Notes under the pieces: model-generated | Databases searched by the model: none | What the model was told of the DNA's origin: nothing | The model's input: the letters and a program-made list of their open reading frames with translations, nothing else | NCBI GenBank assembly: GCA_025266875.1 | Contig: JALLLT010000009.1 | Location: 806,001 to 870,000 of the forward strand | Origin: Fennellomyces sp. T-0311 | Taxonomy: Eukaryota; Mucoromycota; Mucoromycetes; Mucorales; Lichtheimiaceae | Direction of reading: 5' to 3' | Length of the DNA stretch: 64,000 bases | Made by a program: the position numbers and the translations under genes | Part shown: positions 1 to 11,635 of the stretch, one piece after another | Layout: each line of letters begins with the position of its first letter | How positions within the stretch are numbered: position 1 is the first letter of the stretch

Positions 1-2
1 AT

Positions 3-472
3 CTCAAGCGCTTCAGCAGCACTCGTGCTTTGCGTGATAAGATTGATGTCCTCATTGACTTTCCCGTACAAGGACTCGACATGACTGAACTTATTGCAAG
101 TACTCCCGAAGATAGAGCCCGGCAGATGGGTGAGGATCAAGGCGAAGACAAGGTCATTTATGACTTGTATGCCGTGGATAACCACTTTGGTGGTATGGGC
201 GGTGGCCATTGTAAGTGTTGATCTCTTTTTATTCGTTGTGCAGACATTTAACCGCGTCCTGTTGTAGATACTGCATTTGCCGAAAACCCAGAGACCGAGC
301 AGTGGTGCAAGTTCAACGATTCGCACGTATCTCCAGTCCATGATCCCTCGCATGTCCGGGTAAGTGTATGATGATTAAGCTGAGAACTTGATCTGACTCT
401 GGTTACTAGACGGAAGCGGCGTATCTTCTTTTTTACAAGCGACGTCGCAGTAACAATGCTCAGGCCGAGTAA
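3..472 (+). CDS. Ubiquitin carboxyl-terminal hydrolase, C-terminal fragment (UBP12/USP15-like)
   Basis: This is the 3' end of a cysteine-protease deubiquitinase whose upstream part lies left of the window. Exons are 3..210, 268..359 and 410..472; both introns start GTAAGT and end TAG, and the frame is kept throughout. The visible part of the USP catalytic domain starts with LKRFSS, followed by a segment holding IDFPVQGLD, then the His box GGMGGGHYTAFAKN, whose histidine is the family's catalytic general base. An Asn/Asp pair (FNDSHV) and the C-terminal AAYLLFYKRR strand follow, as in USP4/USP15/Ubp12. It ends in a short tail with no extra domain. Such enzymes remove ubiquitin from protein substrates; the substrate cannot be told from this fragment. 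Confidence 0.88.
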
Positions 473-627
473 TAGAGCTATACCCTTACTAGTTGTTTAG
501 ATATGCTTTGAACCCATTTGTAACTTTGAGTAAAAAAACGAATGATTTCATTCAGAAATGTAAAAAAAAATATACTCTCTCTCCGCTGGAGAAACAGAAA
601 AGGATAGACTGGAACAACAAAAGAACT

Positions 628-2256
628 TTATGCTTCTTCTTCTTCGCTACGCTTCTTGAGCACCAATGGTTCACCAGTGATACGTTTCCAAAGATCATGG
701 ACATCATCGCACACAGTTTCAAAGTGCGACGTGGCATCGTATGATTTTGAGATAAATACTTGATCATTGGTACCATCCTCAACAGGCTCTTCCAATGGGC
801 TGACCGAAACAAACTTTTCTTCGATGGGACCGAGAAGATTGAGACCGCTTTGGATTTCTTGCTCTGGGTTGTCAGTCTCGACAATGGTGGAGACGATGGC
901 CAAGTAGTAATCCTTTGCACAGACCATGTGGGCGTTGCTGACACAGGCAACGTAAACATCGTGCTTGCGACCCACTTGGTTCTGAGGAATGACGATTTGG
1001 ACCGAATCAATGTCGTTGGTGTTGGGAATAGGATGGGTCAAGAAGCAGATGGCACGAACAACACTGCCAGTCTTGCGAACCTTGCTTCCGGCATACGAAG
1101 GATCACAAATGACTTGTTTGGCACGAGCAATTTCACCGCCAGACTTGACACCAGTGATCTTGCCATTGTCGTCATAGATAAACTCCTCTACTGGCTTGTC
1201 AAGCATGTAGGTGCCGCCGTACACAGCACTCAATCTATAGATCCAGTTAGTTGTGTCCAATTAAGGGTCTTTTTTAAGGGTTACCTGGCGAATGCTTGAG
1301 GGAGGTCGCCTAGACCATACATGGGGTAGATGTAAGGAGACTTGCCGTAGCGGAGAACAGATCCGGCGTACAGACGAATCTTTTCAACACTGTCACGAGC
1401 AGGCTGGGTAAGGTAGTTGTCATCCAAGTGAAGCGCCATGGCGTGTCCTTGATCGATCGTCAATCCACGCATCCCTTGACTCGAACAGCAAAACAGAAAG
1501 AAACTTACCAATAAAGTCCTGAGTGCCTGTATCCAATCCAAAATACTTGTATGCATCGGCCATGGTGTTGGTGTCCAGGTTCAAGGCTAAACGTCCATTT
1601 AGTAATGTTCTTGATCCGACGGTACAACTGCAATTTACTTACTGGCATGTGTCTTTGGATCGTTATCATTATAAGCCTGTACCCATTCAAGGAACTTCTT
1701 CATGCGGCGCTTTTCGAAGATACCCATCAAGGGAGATTCCAAAGCTTCCTTGGCAGTCGTGGGGACCTTGGCAATCTTGCCACCGCGGTACACATATGAA
1801 CCGGAAATCTGCTTGAATTCCAGGTACTTTGTGACATCAGTGTGCGTCAAGAAGCGCACAATTTCACCATTTGCCATCATGAACTTGGGAATCAAGTCGA
1901 TGTTCCAGTCGCGATCACGACCCAACTTTTCTGGAATGGCGACTCCAGGACGGAACTTGCCATAAAGCTAAAAAAACCCATTGAGTTGTTAATCACTTCA
2001 TCTATCTTTTTTTCAACTCCAACCATTTACCTGAGTCAAGTTGAGTGATGCGGACTCGCCACCATAGTAGTCGTTGCGGTCCATGTGCAAAACCTTCTTG
2101 CCGTCAACGGAAAGCAAGCCAGAGAGAATACACTCGGTCAGACCAGTGCCGAGAACAATGACATCATATTCTTCATCCTAAGCGAACAGATCTTTGGGTT
2201 AAAAAAAGAATGACCTTTTGATGTTTAAAGCGAGAAAATGTTCTGATGGTTACCAT
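628..2256 (-). CDS. GDI1: Rab GDP-dissociation inhibitor
   Basis: Six exons, complement(628..1234, 1285..1447, 1509..1586, 1643..1967, 2031..2177, 2254..2256), give 440 aa, the usual GDI length. The N-terminus reads [20 protein letters not shown], the Rossmann-like dinucleotide-fold motif of the GDI/REP family. It is followed by [11 protein letters not shown] and by [21 protein letters not shown], which belongs to the Rab-binding platform. The protein extracts prenylated, GDP-bound Rab GTPases from membranes and recycles them through the cytosol for vesicle traffic. The first coding exon is only the ATG, followed at once by a GTAACC donor, so the start can only be found by splicing. The gene ends in an acidic EEEEA tail. 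It is convergent with the deubiquitinase gene, with 155 bp between the stop codons. Confidence 0.95.
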
Positions 2257-4921
2257 GTTTTTTAATTGTGAAAGAGAGAAACAAGATGAAGCCAAAAGTC
2301 GACGCGACCAGTGCATTACATGCGGCGATTGAAACCAAGCCAATGATCACGGTGGTCTAAACGTCATTGAGCATATAGATGGAGTTGGAACCACCTGGAA
2401 TTAGGAAATGAAAATTGATAGCTAGCCCTTTGGCATTTCGTTTTGTTCCAAATCCGAGAACAGTGTCGGTTCCGATTATGTGATAAGTCTCATGGTTTGA
2501 TCGGTCGAAAAACATTGGGAAAGCAGACTAGAGCAAAACAATAATAATGGTGTTCTACTACTGTGTTGCATTTACTATTGTATCTTTTCTTACTCGTTTA
2601 ATTGCTACCACTGGCAACCGGAACAACCATGTGTAACCTGATAGGCTGTTATTATGCTGTTTATTGGTGTCAGTACGCCTAGTTGCTAAGGATGCCCTTT
2701 AAAATATAATTTTTGCTAGCCACAGTAACAGTGATCATTAGGGAGCATTTCTATCTTGATACAGATATGGCATTGCATTATTTGTAAGCGTAAAGTCAAG
2801 TGATACGATATTTTAATGGCAATGTTAAATATACGGATTGTGCCACCCGGGTTATTTATGGTGATACGATGCCTCCCTCCCATTACCTGTCTATTACGTA
2901 ATTATGGTTAAACTAGAGCAAAAGTCACCATTCATACGTCTATGTAGATCCAACTTCAGAATATATATGTCTCTGCTTCTTCTTTTATTGCAGTGTGATA
3001 TCTCTTGAATTGATCCCGGCGAAAGATTCACGGGGGAAAGTACTCCGGAAGCAGCATACTTACTGAAGATACGTAGGCTCATTGAATAACAGTAACATCA
3101 TATATTATTGCACAAGCGTAGTAGCGTAACCAGGTTTTATTTTATCAACCAGCGATCTAAAATCCTTCTACATAGTTCAAAAATAAATGTCATATAAACA
3201 ACGAGGGCGATATGATTACTCAAGACGAAGTAAATGCAGTAGGTCTTTTACAAAGGAGTTGGAGGAGATCTGATACGATAACAAAAAAAAATGACAAAAA
3301 ATTGTCAATTCGTCTTTTTTCAGTTATCGTGTGATTTGGTTTATAATGACATATATTATGAGACGCGACTTTATTCGCTTTTCATAAGGTTACGTGTATC
3401 TACCTGAATTTCGATCATTAAATGGTATATTAGCAGTTTTGTGTACAATAATGTAACTCTTTCTATTTATTCACATTAATAAATAAGCAACATCAGAAAC
3501 AGTTTTGATTGTCAATAAGTTCCAAGATGTCACTAATCATCTCTTTCGGAATTACGCATTTTTAATCACATACAACATCATATTTTACGCTCTTCATTCA
3601 AACAACCCAAAATGAAACAAATTTTAAGATGAAGTCCTTCTTTTTACATGACGATCTATCTTTAATGAACTTTCACGCCAACTTTCAAACACTCAGGCAA
3701 TCGGTAGGAGCATGTAGACTATGAAGAATAGTATACTCGCCAAAGTTACAAAATTACAAAACAAAATGTGCAAGTCATGAGACTTAAAGATACATGACCT
3801 AAGGAGAAGCAATTGCGGCAGCTATAGATATTTCTACAAATGCAAGGTTTGAAATGACGGATAGTATCAATGATTCAAGCAGGTTAAATCATAAGTGTCA
3901 TGCAAAGTATCCACTGCGGCAGCCAGATCTTCGTTCCGTATATTGTAAAAGTACACAGTTTAATGAAGAGTTGGAAAAGTAGTGCAAATCCAAGGACGCA
4001 GATAGGAACATATGATCGGGGATGTCTTATTCTTTTGTGTATATATACGTCAGAGTATACTGTTTCTAAAACAACACAACAGATAATGATTTTTGAATTC
4101 ATGTATGCATACAGAAAAGCAAACACTCCAGATATGGAAAGTTTTTGTGAAGAGGGGAGGATAAGAAAATAGTACATCGTACCCACATTCAAACATTCGG
4201 TAATGTTAAAAAATGGCTTGACAGTTGATGATGCTTACGACTTACAGACCGAGCCATTATCACCAAAACACCTGTCATCGCGCTAATAGACAACCCATTG
4301 TCAATGGATCCGTTCTCTGATTCGAGGTTCGCGGTAGCGGATAACCATAGCAGTTGGCTATTCCAGAAGCTACTATTTCAACGGTCATTCATATCATCCG
4401 TACATTGTTGTGGTCTGTTCATCATTTGAATCATGCTTGTGCAGACACGATCAAAAAGTGAGTACATTTTTTTCGCCAAAGCTCTACATAAGAAGACACA
4501 GAATATGTAACACGCTTACATATAAAGTTTTTATTGGCTGAGGGTTGCTATTGAAGCACAGAATCTCTTGGAGCAGGAAATGGTAATGAAATTTATAGCA
4601 AGGTGGCCCAATGTGATCTGTAACAGTCGAATATTTGCTGCAGCACTTGCTTCCATTTGCATACGTGTTCTTCAGAACTATTCCAGGAGTGCTACCCTAA
4701 GTAAAGGTTAACTGAAAGACTTTCCACTCAGCAAATGCCAATAATAAGAATCAGAGTGAGTTACTGAAAACAGTTTTTTCCTTGAAGCGAGTCAGGTACC
4801 ATCTCGAAATAATGCTACTACGTAGGGCAAACACGCTCCCAAATACAGCCAGAGGCAAAGGTCCGTAAGCATCGCTATGTACGTATAGAACAAGGGTGCA
4901 ATCACACCTAGCACGGTCTTG
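2257..4921. other. Gene-poor AT-rich interval
   Basis: I see no coding region I can support in these 2.7 kb. ORFs of about 100 aa exist on both strands near 3884-4192, but they overlap each other and look like no family. The stretch ends exactly at the left terminal inverted repeat of the first DNA transposon. Old, decayed repeats are possible but nothing is recognisable. Confidence 0.5.
4919..4921. repeat. Target-site duplication TTG, left of element 1
   Basis: The TTG directly before the left TIR matches the TTG directly after the right TIR at 10423-10425. Confidence 0.65.
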
Positions 4922-4959
4922 CACCATGGCACAAAGCAGTAGTAGATATGGATGAGACC

Positions 4960-5100
4960 GTATGAAAGTTCATGATTTATTATTTGAATGAATGTTCATG
5001 AAAAGCTTCACTTCACGAGAAATCATAAATCACATATGTTCATGAATTCCCAGGCAGTTTTATGGCATTAGAAGGCATGCGATTTCATGCAGACTCATTC
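4960..5100. repeat. Left subterminal repeat array of element 1 (TTCATGA motif)
   Basis: Several copies or variants of GTTCATGA/TTTCATG occur within about 140 bp of the left end: GTTCATGATT, TGTTCATGAAAA, CTTCACGAGA, TGTTCATGAATT, TTTCATGCAG. The same motif is dense at the right end. In CACTA elements such arrays are the binding sites of an element-encoded protein; that role here is inference. Confidence 0.6.
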
Positions 5101-6102
5101 TAATTTAGGGTATTATATAGTCCAATTATATAGTGTCCCATCACCCATCTCTCATATCCATATTCTATATCCCATCTTCTACATCCATCTCCCATGTTCT
5201 ACCTCTTATACTTAACCCATATCCCACGCAGCCCGCGATTTTATTTCGCTTTGAAGTACCATTTGGTGCCATGGCATGTTTCTTTGCTTGTTCCTTCAGT
5301 CATCGTGTCTTGTGGATGGTCTCCGGATCCGCTCCGATCGTCGTGCTGGTCCTGTGTTCTGGGCATTTCGTGCGTTACGTTGCTTGATAACTCTAAAACA
5401 ATTACTATGAGTATCTTGGAGAAACACTGAAATACGTTGTTACCTTTGTCGCTTTCCACGAGAATTGGTACTTTGAGAACTACGTATGAGAATTGTTAAT
5501 AAGCAGTGGATAATCAACATTGGCCGAGCTTATTACCGTTGATCCGCATAATCCGACTCGTTTTCTGTATATCTATTGGGTATATATTACACTTTCTCTT
5601 TTCACAATATTGAACCAATCCAGTCCAAATCCCTACGTACCTCGATGATTCATCGCGATGGCTCGAACTATTATATACAACTATCAGCCACATCCATCCA
5701 TCCTCAACCTAGCTTCTTACCTTGGCGTTTCCGACATATAGCTTGTGCTGCAATATACAATCGTAAGTTACTTCACCCTGGACCTGTTTCAAACCCACAT
5801 TTACCTCGAGGAGCGTTCGTCTTGGGTAGCGCTATACACATAATTATTAGCCACGGCATACTTTTGCTCCAAAACCTCTCATGCATCCACCGTCAGTACT
5901 TTTACCTCGTCAATCTCGAGCCATACCTCATAGTGCTAGATATAGCTTTTAGCAACACCACTCTTTGGTATGGTACTATCCACCCATTCTCAATCTACAC
6001 GCTTACTCGCTTGAAGACGAAGATCCCTCCGCAGGTAGAGCACGTGGCACAGGCTCCGGCGTTGTAGGACTAACATTCGCATGAATACTGCCAACTTGTC
6101 AC

Positions 6103-6714
6103 TTACACAGCACAATAATAAAAGTAGTACCGTTCGTTCGCTCGTCTCTCAGCAGTTCTGCGTCGATAACCGGACTTGTTATTCCATGACATACCTAACC
6201 AATGCATGGATGCCCAATTGCCTTCACAGCTTCGAATGGGGATGCCTGTTTGATCTTCTACCAGATGTTCGAAAACGCTAACTTCATCTCGTATGCGACT
6301 CCACGGAATGTCGCTCCAGGTACTTGTCTCGTACTCCGTGCCTCGTAATTGCTCACGAATCGTTTTGACGGTACGAGCTCTGAATTTTCTGATTGAACCG
6401 AAAGCTGACTTCACCTGATGGGCAGGAAGAGTGTTATCAGGGTTGATGAGCAATCGCTTAAGGTCCTCGTCATTTGGCTTGTTTTGCTGCTTGCCGTTAA
6501 CGATTCGCGGTTCCGGGGCTGGTATCACGGTTGCAGGGGCCATGGGCGGATCGGAGCGAGAAGCACCTGGAGCAGTTGGCTCAGCAGATCCTGTGCTATG
6601 ATTGCGATTGTCAACGGCACGGCGTAGTTCGTGTTGTTCCTCTCTCATTAGGTCAATCTTCTCATGGAGCTGCTGCATCTCGTGTGTTAATTGTGACACT
6701 TGTTCTTGAGACAT
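6103..6714 (-). CDS. Companion protein of element 1 (unnamed transposon accessory family)
   Basis: An uninterrupted 203-aa ORF is transcribed away from the transposase, with 117 bp between the two start codons. Residues 1-35 are a predicted coiled coil rich in Gln and Glu. A Pro/Ala-rich linker follows, then a basic helical part (VKSAFGSIRKFRARTVK) and a C-terminal block with TGI-x4-CE-x2-WAS-x7-WNN (nt 6178-6249). The same spacing recurs exactly in the companion of element 2 (nt 11831-11902), so the ORF is under selection and not a shadow. I do not recognise a named family. By analogy with CACTA TnpA, which binds subterminal repeats, it could be a DNA-binding or regulatory partner of the transposase. 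That is inference; no known DNA-binding fold is visible. Confidence 0.75.
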   Translation of the reverse strand: MSQEQVSQLTHEMQQLHEKIDLMREEQHELRRAVDNRNHSTGSAEPTAPGASRSDPPMAPATVIPAPEPRIVNGKQQNKPNDEDLKRLLINPDNTLPAHQVKSAFGSIRKFRARTVKTIREQLRGTEYETSTWSDIPWSRIRDEVSVFEHLVEDQTGIPIRSCEGNWASMHWLGMSWNNKSGYRRRTAERRANERYYFYYCAV

Positions 6715-6831
6715 GTTTAAAACAGAATAAAAAAAAATGAGGAAGAAGAGAGAGAAGGGAAGAGCACGAACTTGGTTAAAATTTTATCCCGCATGAATTT
6801 GACATTTTTCGCCACACCAAGTACTTGAACA
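6715..6831. promoter_or_regulatory. Shared divergent promoter of element 1
   Basis: These 117 bp separate the two divergent start codons and must hold both promoters or the 5' UTRs. The stretch contains an A-run and a purine-rich GAAGAAGAGAGAGAAGG tract on the plus strand. No clear TATA box is visible. Confidence 0.5.
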
Positions 6832-9800
6832 ATGCGTGAATGCTTCATTTGTCACAATTTCGTTTATAATCATGAGCTTGAGGAACATGTAGACGCGTGC
6901 TTTGCGGCATTCCGAGGAGCGTTCTTAGCTAGTCGACAGCCTCCACCGCTCAATGAACATGAATCGTCGTACTCAGAAGGCAATGAAGCAAACACAGCAG
7001 ATCCAGCTGATCACGAAGGCCATACAGACATGGATCAAGATTTCCACCTATACCATCGTTCAGCAACAGAGTTTGACAATGGCGACTGGGACATTGGAGG
7101 CGAAGACTTTGTACCCGAGACAAGAAGCCTCGATGAGAATGAAGATATTCCTCCTGAGGCTCAAAGCCAATACCAAGACAGTGTGTTCGAGTCTGTACTT
7201 GATGAAGCTATCTCTAATGACTCAGACAGAAGTAGTGGCATTACAAGTTTCTATCAAGACGGAAGCCATGATGAAGCTAGCGACTACAGCGAGGATGAAG
7301 TGGACAGCACTACTCCTTTACGGAGTACAGTCACGAACGACATATCGAAAGGACCAAAGCATTTTGATTTTTCAAAACGAGTACAACCTCTGCCGTCCTC
7401 AATAGAAAAGAGCTTGGAGTTGTACAATATTGCCAAGTCAAAAAACGTACCAAGAGATGCACATCGCATGATCACCGCTTGTTTTAACGATCATGTTACT
7501 GAGAATAACGTGGGTAAGTAAATTTCGATTTCGTAATGACAGAGCAAAATCATAACTGATAGCGCTACAGGCCATTTATCACTTCTGACACCCTCACGTG
7601 CTGAACGAAAAATGCTCAAGGCGTATCAAGTTATCCCTAAACCGTATGATCTATGCCCAGAAGGTTGTATGCTCTTCATGGATACTCAGACGGAGAGTTG
7701 TGACGAGTGTAACGCTCCAAGGTTTGGCTCACCAGATCGCAGAGGCAAGCAGAAAGCCCTATCTTCTACAATATTTCTACCTCTGCAAGATCAACTTGCG
7801 TTGATATTGGCACGACCGGAGACACGTAACAAACTGCTAAGACTATCTGAGCTATCCGTGCGTGACGATGGTTCTCCCATGAAGGATATATTTGATGGAA
7901 GCGCGTGGCACAATCAGAAGGATCTTTTTACTGGCCCGTACGACCTCGCTTTAGCCCTTTTTGTCGATGGTTTCAAGCCTTTCAAGAGAACATCGATATC
8001 CCTTACGCTGGTTCATGTCGTCGTAATGAATTTCCCACCAACAGAAAGGTTTGTAAGGACGCTTACTGGCGGGTAAGGAAGCATTTGCTTACCTAAACGG
8101 CGGCCATAGATATCTAGAAGCCAATATGCTCCAAGTTGCTGTTTTGCCATTATCAACGAAGAAGCAAAACGTATTCTCTCTTCTCGAACCTCTTGTTCAA
8201 GAATTGAAGGTTCTGCAAGAAAAGGGATTTTCGGTGACAGGAACTGATGGAGAGACTATCAACGCTAAAGCTCACTTATTGGTTGCGACTGGCGACACTC
8301 CTGGATCAGCACTTTTATGCAACCACGAAGGCCATCAAGCAATCAACGGATGTCGTATATGCATCATTACAAGTGTTCGTCTACTGAGCCCTGGCGGTTC
8401 TGGTCATGGTCGATATTTCCCGGGAAGCATTGCAGATGATGCCGAGCGAGAAGAGTCTCATTTTACAAGTGAAACACGTGTAAGTCACATATTGAATATT
8501 ATTATATTGAGTAATTGAAGCTAATTCTTGTTATGGTTGCCCAAACAAAGGTCCCCGGTATTCGTGGCCCTACACCGCTTGCTGAAATGCACACATTCCA
8601 CGCCCCTTACTTCTTCGGACTTGATGAAATGCACCTGTTTGGTGGAAATTTAGCTCCTCAGATTTGGGGAATGACTGCACCTGGTAGTGGTACACCGTTT
8701 GAGCTCACTTCAGCAACGAGGGGTGGAATTAGTAAGGCGATAAGCAAATCAGCACATACGCTACCAGCGAGTTTTGAAGGAAAGCTTGTTGGTAAGTTAT
8801 GTTAAGGATATCTGCATAGGATGTTAAGCTAATCATCATGGATATGTAAACTGGATATAGATGTGTTTACTCGTCCAAAGCATGCTCGATCAATTGACTG
8901 GATTGATATGCTTTTGTACATTGGTCCAACTTTGCTTTTGGAGTCTTTTGTAAAAAGCAATGATTGTTCTACCAACGGTGTTGAGGCGTTCATTTGTCTG
9001 ATCACTGCATGTAGCTTAGCGCTTCAGTGGGAGATAGATGATGATGACATTAACGCTATTGAAGAGTAAGCTACCATAAATATCAATGATGTAACCATTA
9101 TTAGGGGTGAAATAACTATTATTGAAGTTGCGTAGATGATTGGCATACGTTCTTCCTTAATCACATCAACAAAAACTTGTATACCATCACATTTCATCAT
9201 CTGCGGCACTTGGCAAACGTTATCCGAGCACTTGGTCCATTACGATCTTACAGCGCACGTTCAATGGAGAGAACTGTAGGAATGATCAGCGGCCGAACAA
9301 AGAGTAAACAAGAACCTGGTACCAATGCTGCCAATGAGATGCATCGTATAGCAGCCTGTCGCGATTACCAGCGATCAAATATTCGAACGGCAGAAGAAGC
9401 AAAGAACAATGGTGATACATCATTTCATCAAGTTGGAGATAGCAGTACCGAGCCGCAGTTATGGAATATCCTTAACCCAAACCCAAGCGTCGACGATTAC
9501 TCTACATGGAATCTCAAGCTTCATTTACGCAAGTACTGGAACCGTTATCTAATGTTCGTTAAAGAAGTCTCGCCTACCAACCAAAGGCTACCAGAAATTT
9601 CCCCAGACATCGTTGTCGGTACCCAGTTACACAATTGCGGAAATGTATTCGACTCAAAACTGTACGAACCAAAGTCAAAAAAGAGGCCTGCAGATTTCGT
9701 TCAGTTATGGATTTCGTACGATACGGATGCAAGACGGTCATGGACCAGAGACCGTGAGGGCTTCGGGACGTTCTTCGGCGAGGTACTTATGTATTTCGCA

Positions 9801-10121
9801 CATACGTTTCGCGGTTAGTATATCCTTTATAAAGAAGCAAATATCTTATTACGCCATGGACTTATAGCTGCTATCCTAGATCAAACACGAATACTTTGTT
9901 TGGTGCGCGTGTATACAACTGTTGAGCAAAATGAGGCAAAGATTTGCTACGGATCCGAAGCTTATAACAACCATGGGAAAAAGTTAATGGTCTTTGACGT
10001 CGCCACTATCGTGGATACATGCGGATATATCGAATCATATCAGCACAAGAACAGAAAGTACTATGTAGCTGCGGGCATGGTACCAGGATCGATTGCATTA
10101 GGCGACACAGGCAAAATTTGA
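6832..10121 (+). CDS. CACTA-like (Tnp2-type) transposase, element 1, apparently intact
   Basis: Seven exons, join(6832..7513, 7571..8048, 8110..8479, 8551..8791, 8861..9065, 9128..9813, 9868..10121), give 971 aa with no stop or frameshift. The N-terminus carries a zinc-finger pattern C4-x2-C7-x11-H19-x3-C23. A long acidic low-complexity stretch follows up to about residue 170. The core contains ALFVDGF (Asp360), VATGDTPG (Asp449) followed by GCRIC, and FGLDEMHLFG (Asp535/Glu536). These are the best candidates for the acidic catalytic triad of a DDE/D nuclease, but only a structure-guided alignment could settle which. The C-terminal half shares TITFHHLRHL and SARSMER-type motifs with element 2. 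All seven exons align with those of element 2, and exon 5 has the same length (205 nt). One donor (GTTTGT at 8049) is weak. The protein presumably cuts and joins the element's ends in the nucleus. Confidence 0.85.
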
Positions 10122-10189
10122 AACATGGTATTATTTCAAGATATAATAAAGCGGTTCATTTTACGCCGCTATACTAAAGGCACTACTGG

Positions 10190-10410
10190 TATATATATCA
10201 TGAACATTACGGAGGTACCATGCAGTTTCATGACATTACAGATACTCATTCAACCTCACGCAAACTCATGAATTTTAGTCATACAGTTTCATGAATTTTG
10301 TATTAATGGATCTGAATGATTGTATTTTTCATGAATTTATATTATCTCTCATGATTTACCAAGAATTAGCTATCCAGTTTCACGAACATCCACAAACTTT
10401 CATGATAAAA
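10190..10410. repeat. Right subterminal repeat array of element 1 (TTCATGA motif)
   Basis: At least eight copies or near copies of (T/C)TCATGA(A/T) occur in about 220 bp: ATCATGAAC, TTTCATGACA, CTCATGAATT, TTTCATGAATT (twice), CTCATGATT, TTTCACGAAC, TTTCATGATA. They stop at the right TIR. The core TCATGA is palindromic, so each site could bind a dimer. Confidence 0.7.
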
Positions 10411-10422
10411 TGTGCCATGGTG

Positions 10423-10425
10423 TTG
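10423..10425. repeat. Target-site duplication TTG, right of element 1
   Basis: It matches the TTG immediately left of the element at 4919-4921. Confidence 0.65.
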
Positions 10426-11262
10426 GCCCAGAAGAACTTACATCACTCTTCTGTATTGGTACCACTAGATGTCATGTTGCGTATTGGTCAATCGAGCGAT
10501 AACTCCATAATTCTTTGTCCACTAACAAGACCTATTTTTCGCAATTTATACGAGGATTTCGCTTGAGCGACTGGTCAACGAAAGCAAGAAAGGGAAGAGT
10601 AAAATGGAAATTGGCGATGGGTCAACAAACGTACTAATGCAACCATAAACTTCCCAGTGATGATCAATATGTTACCCGGTAATTTTCCTGATAAGCGTAA
10701 ATAAGCTTTCTGTTATTCTCATTAGAAGGCGAAGTCTACGTAATGTTCAAAACTACACAATCTATTATTAATTCGAATTCCTAATGGTCGTTATCGATTC
10801 CCATTTTGTAAGAAGGTGGTAGACGGGAGAATAAATTTGTAAGTCTCGAAATCTACAGCGACATATAAAGAAATTTCATCTCTTGGAGCTATCTGCTGAG
10901 ATTGATCGTCTGCATGCCCCTCCAGTGAATAAGAAACGAATGCCGAGTCTAACATTATAATCGGACCCAAGAACACCAAATGAAATTATACTGTTATTTG
11001 GAAAAACGATGCCTAAACCGGTGATACGTATGGAAAGAAAAATAGCCGTCGGACCCGCAGTCGCAATGGTAATGCTACGTAGTTACACACGTTGAAGCCG
11101 ATTACCATTTACCATCTCCCTCGCCACCTTGTTCCCGTTTAGCTCGTACATACTGATAGCTTTTAACGCTTGTACGTATAAGCGAAGTATATTTGGGAAC
11201 TGTGGGCTGCCAATATAAATATTTTAAGCATTCTTGGAAAAAACAAACAAACAAAAGAGATA
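10426..11262. other. Spacer between the two transposons
   Basis: About 840 bp of AT-rich sequence without a supportable gene or repeat. It is probably ordinary intergenic DNA into which both elements inserted. Confidence 0.5.
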
Positions 11263-11265
11263 CTA
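11263..11265. repeat. Target-site duplication CTA, left of element 2
   Basis: CTA directly precedes the left TIR and is repeated directly after the right TIR at 16640-16642. Confidence 0.75.
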
Positions 11266-11282
11266 CACAGTGGGAAATAATG

Positions 11283-11460
11283 GCGGTGATTCGTGGTTCA
11301 AACTGGTTTGCCCCGGTTCGGTAAAAATTATGTAGATTCGGACATTTTACCTGAACAGAACTGAACAGGGAAAAACCAGAAAAAACCGTACCGGTTATAA
11401 CTGATAGGAACCGTGCGGTGGTCTACGTGGGCAGAACCGATATGAACCGTGTATTACGTA
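11283..11460. repeat. Left subterminal repeat region of element 2 (GGTTC/CCGGTT motifs)
   Basis: Clustered GTGGTTCAAAC, CCCGGTTCGG, ACCGTACCGGTTATAAC, GGAACCGTGC and GAACCG/GAACCGTG occur in both orientations within 200 bp of the left end. Related AACCGG/GGTTCG blocks occur at the right end. Confidence 0.5.
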
Positions 11461-11635
11461 TAGAGTACAGAGCCAATATGGAGAGTTTACCGAAGCGTTC
11501 TTGCGATAAAGATATTTATTTCATATGCTTACAAGATTTATGTGCTATTCATAGTGTATTCTTTGTTACAAGAGCAAACAGGTTATTGATATATTATAAA
11601 TCTTGCGTTTTAAACAGTACCCCGAGATATTCAGG

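Larger units (their letters stand above)
4922..10422 (+). mobile_element. CACTA-like two-gene DNA transposon, element 1 (complete)
   Basis: The element is 5501 bp. Its ends are a perfect 12-bp terminal inverted repeat, CACCATGGCACA at 4922-4933 and its complement at 10411-10422. The flanking trinucleotide TTG is present on both sides (4919-4921 and 10423-10425), as expected for a 3-bp target-site duplication. Inside both ends lie arrays of a TTCATGA-type motif. The cargo is a transposase (+) and a divergent companion gene (-). CAC-starting termini, 3-bp duplications and subterminal repeats are hallmarks of the CACTA/EnSpm (CMC) superfamily. Because CCATGG is itself palindromic, the TIR alone would be weak evidence; the duplication, the repeat arrays and the parallel layout of element 2 make the boundary convincing. 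Confidence 0.8.

Noticed and set aside
3884..4192. Overlapping ORFs of about 100 aa on both strands
   Set aside because: Neither has a recognisable motif or supported exons next to it; the sequence is AT-rich and the hydrophobic look of the minus-strand product follows from base composition.
5576..6067. 163-aa ORF in the left part of element 1
   Set aside because: It has no family resemblance, no counterpart in element 2, and lies between the subterminal repeats and the companion gene; most likely a chance open frame.
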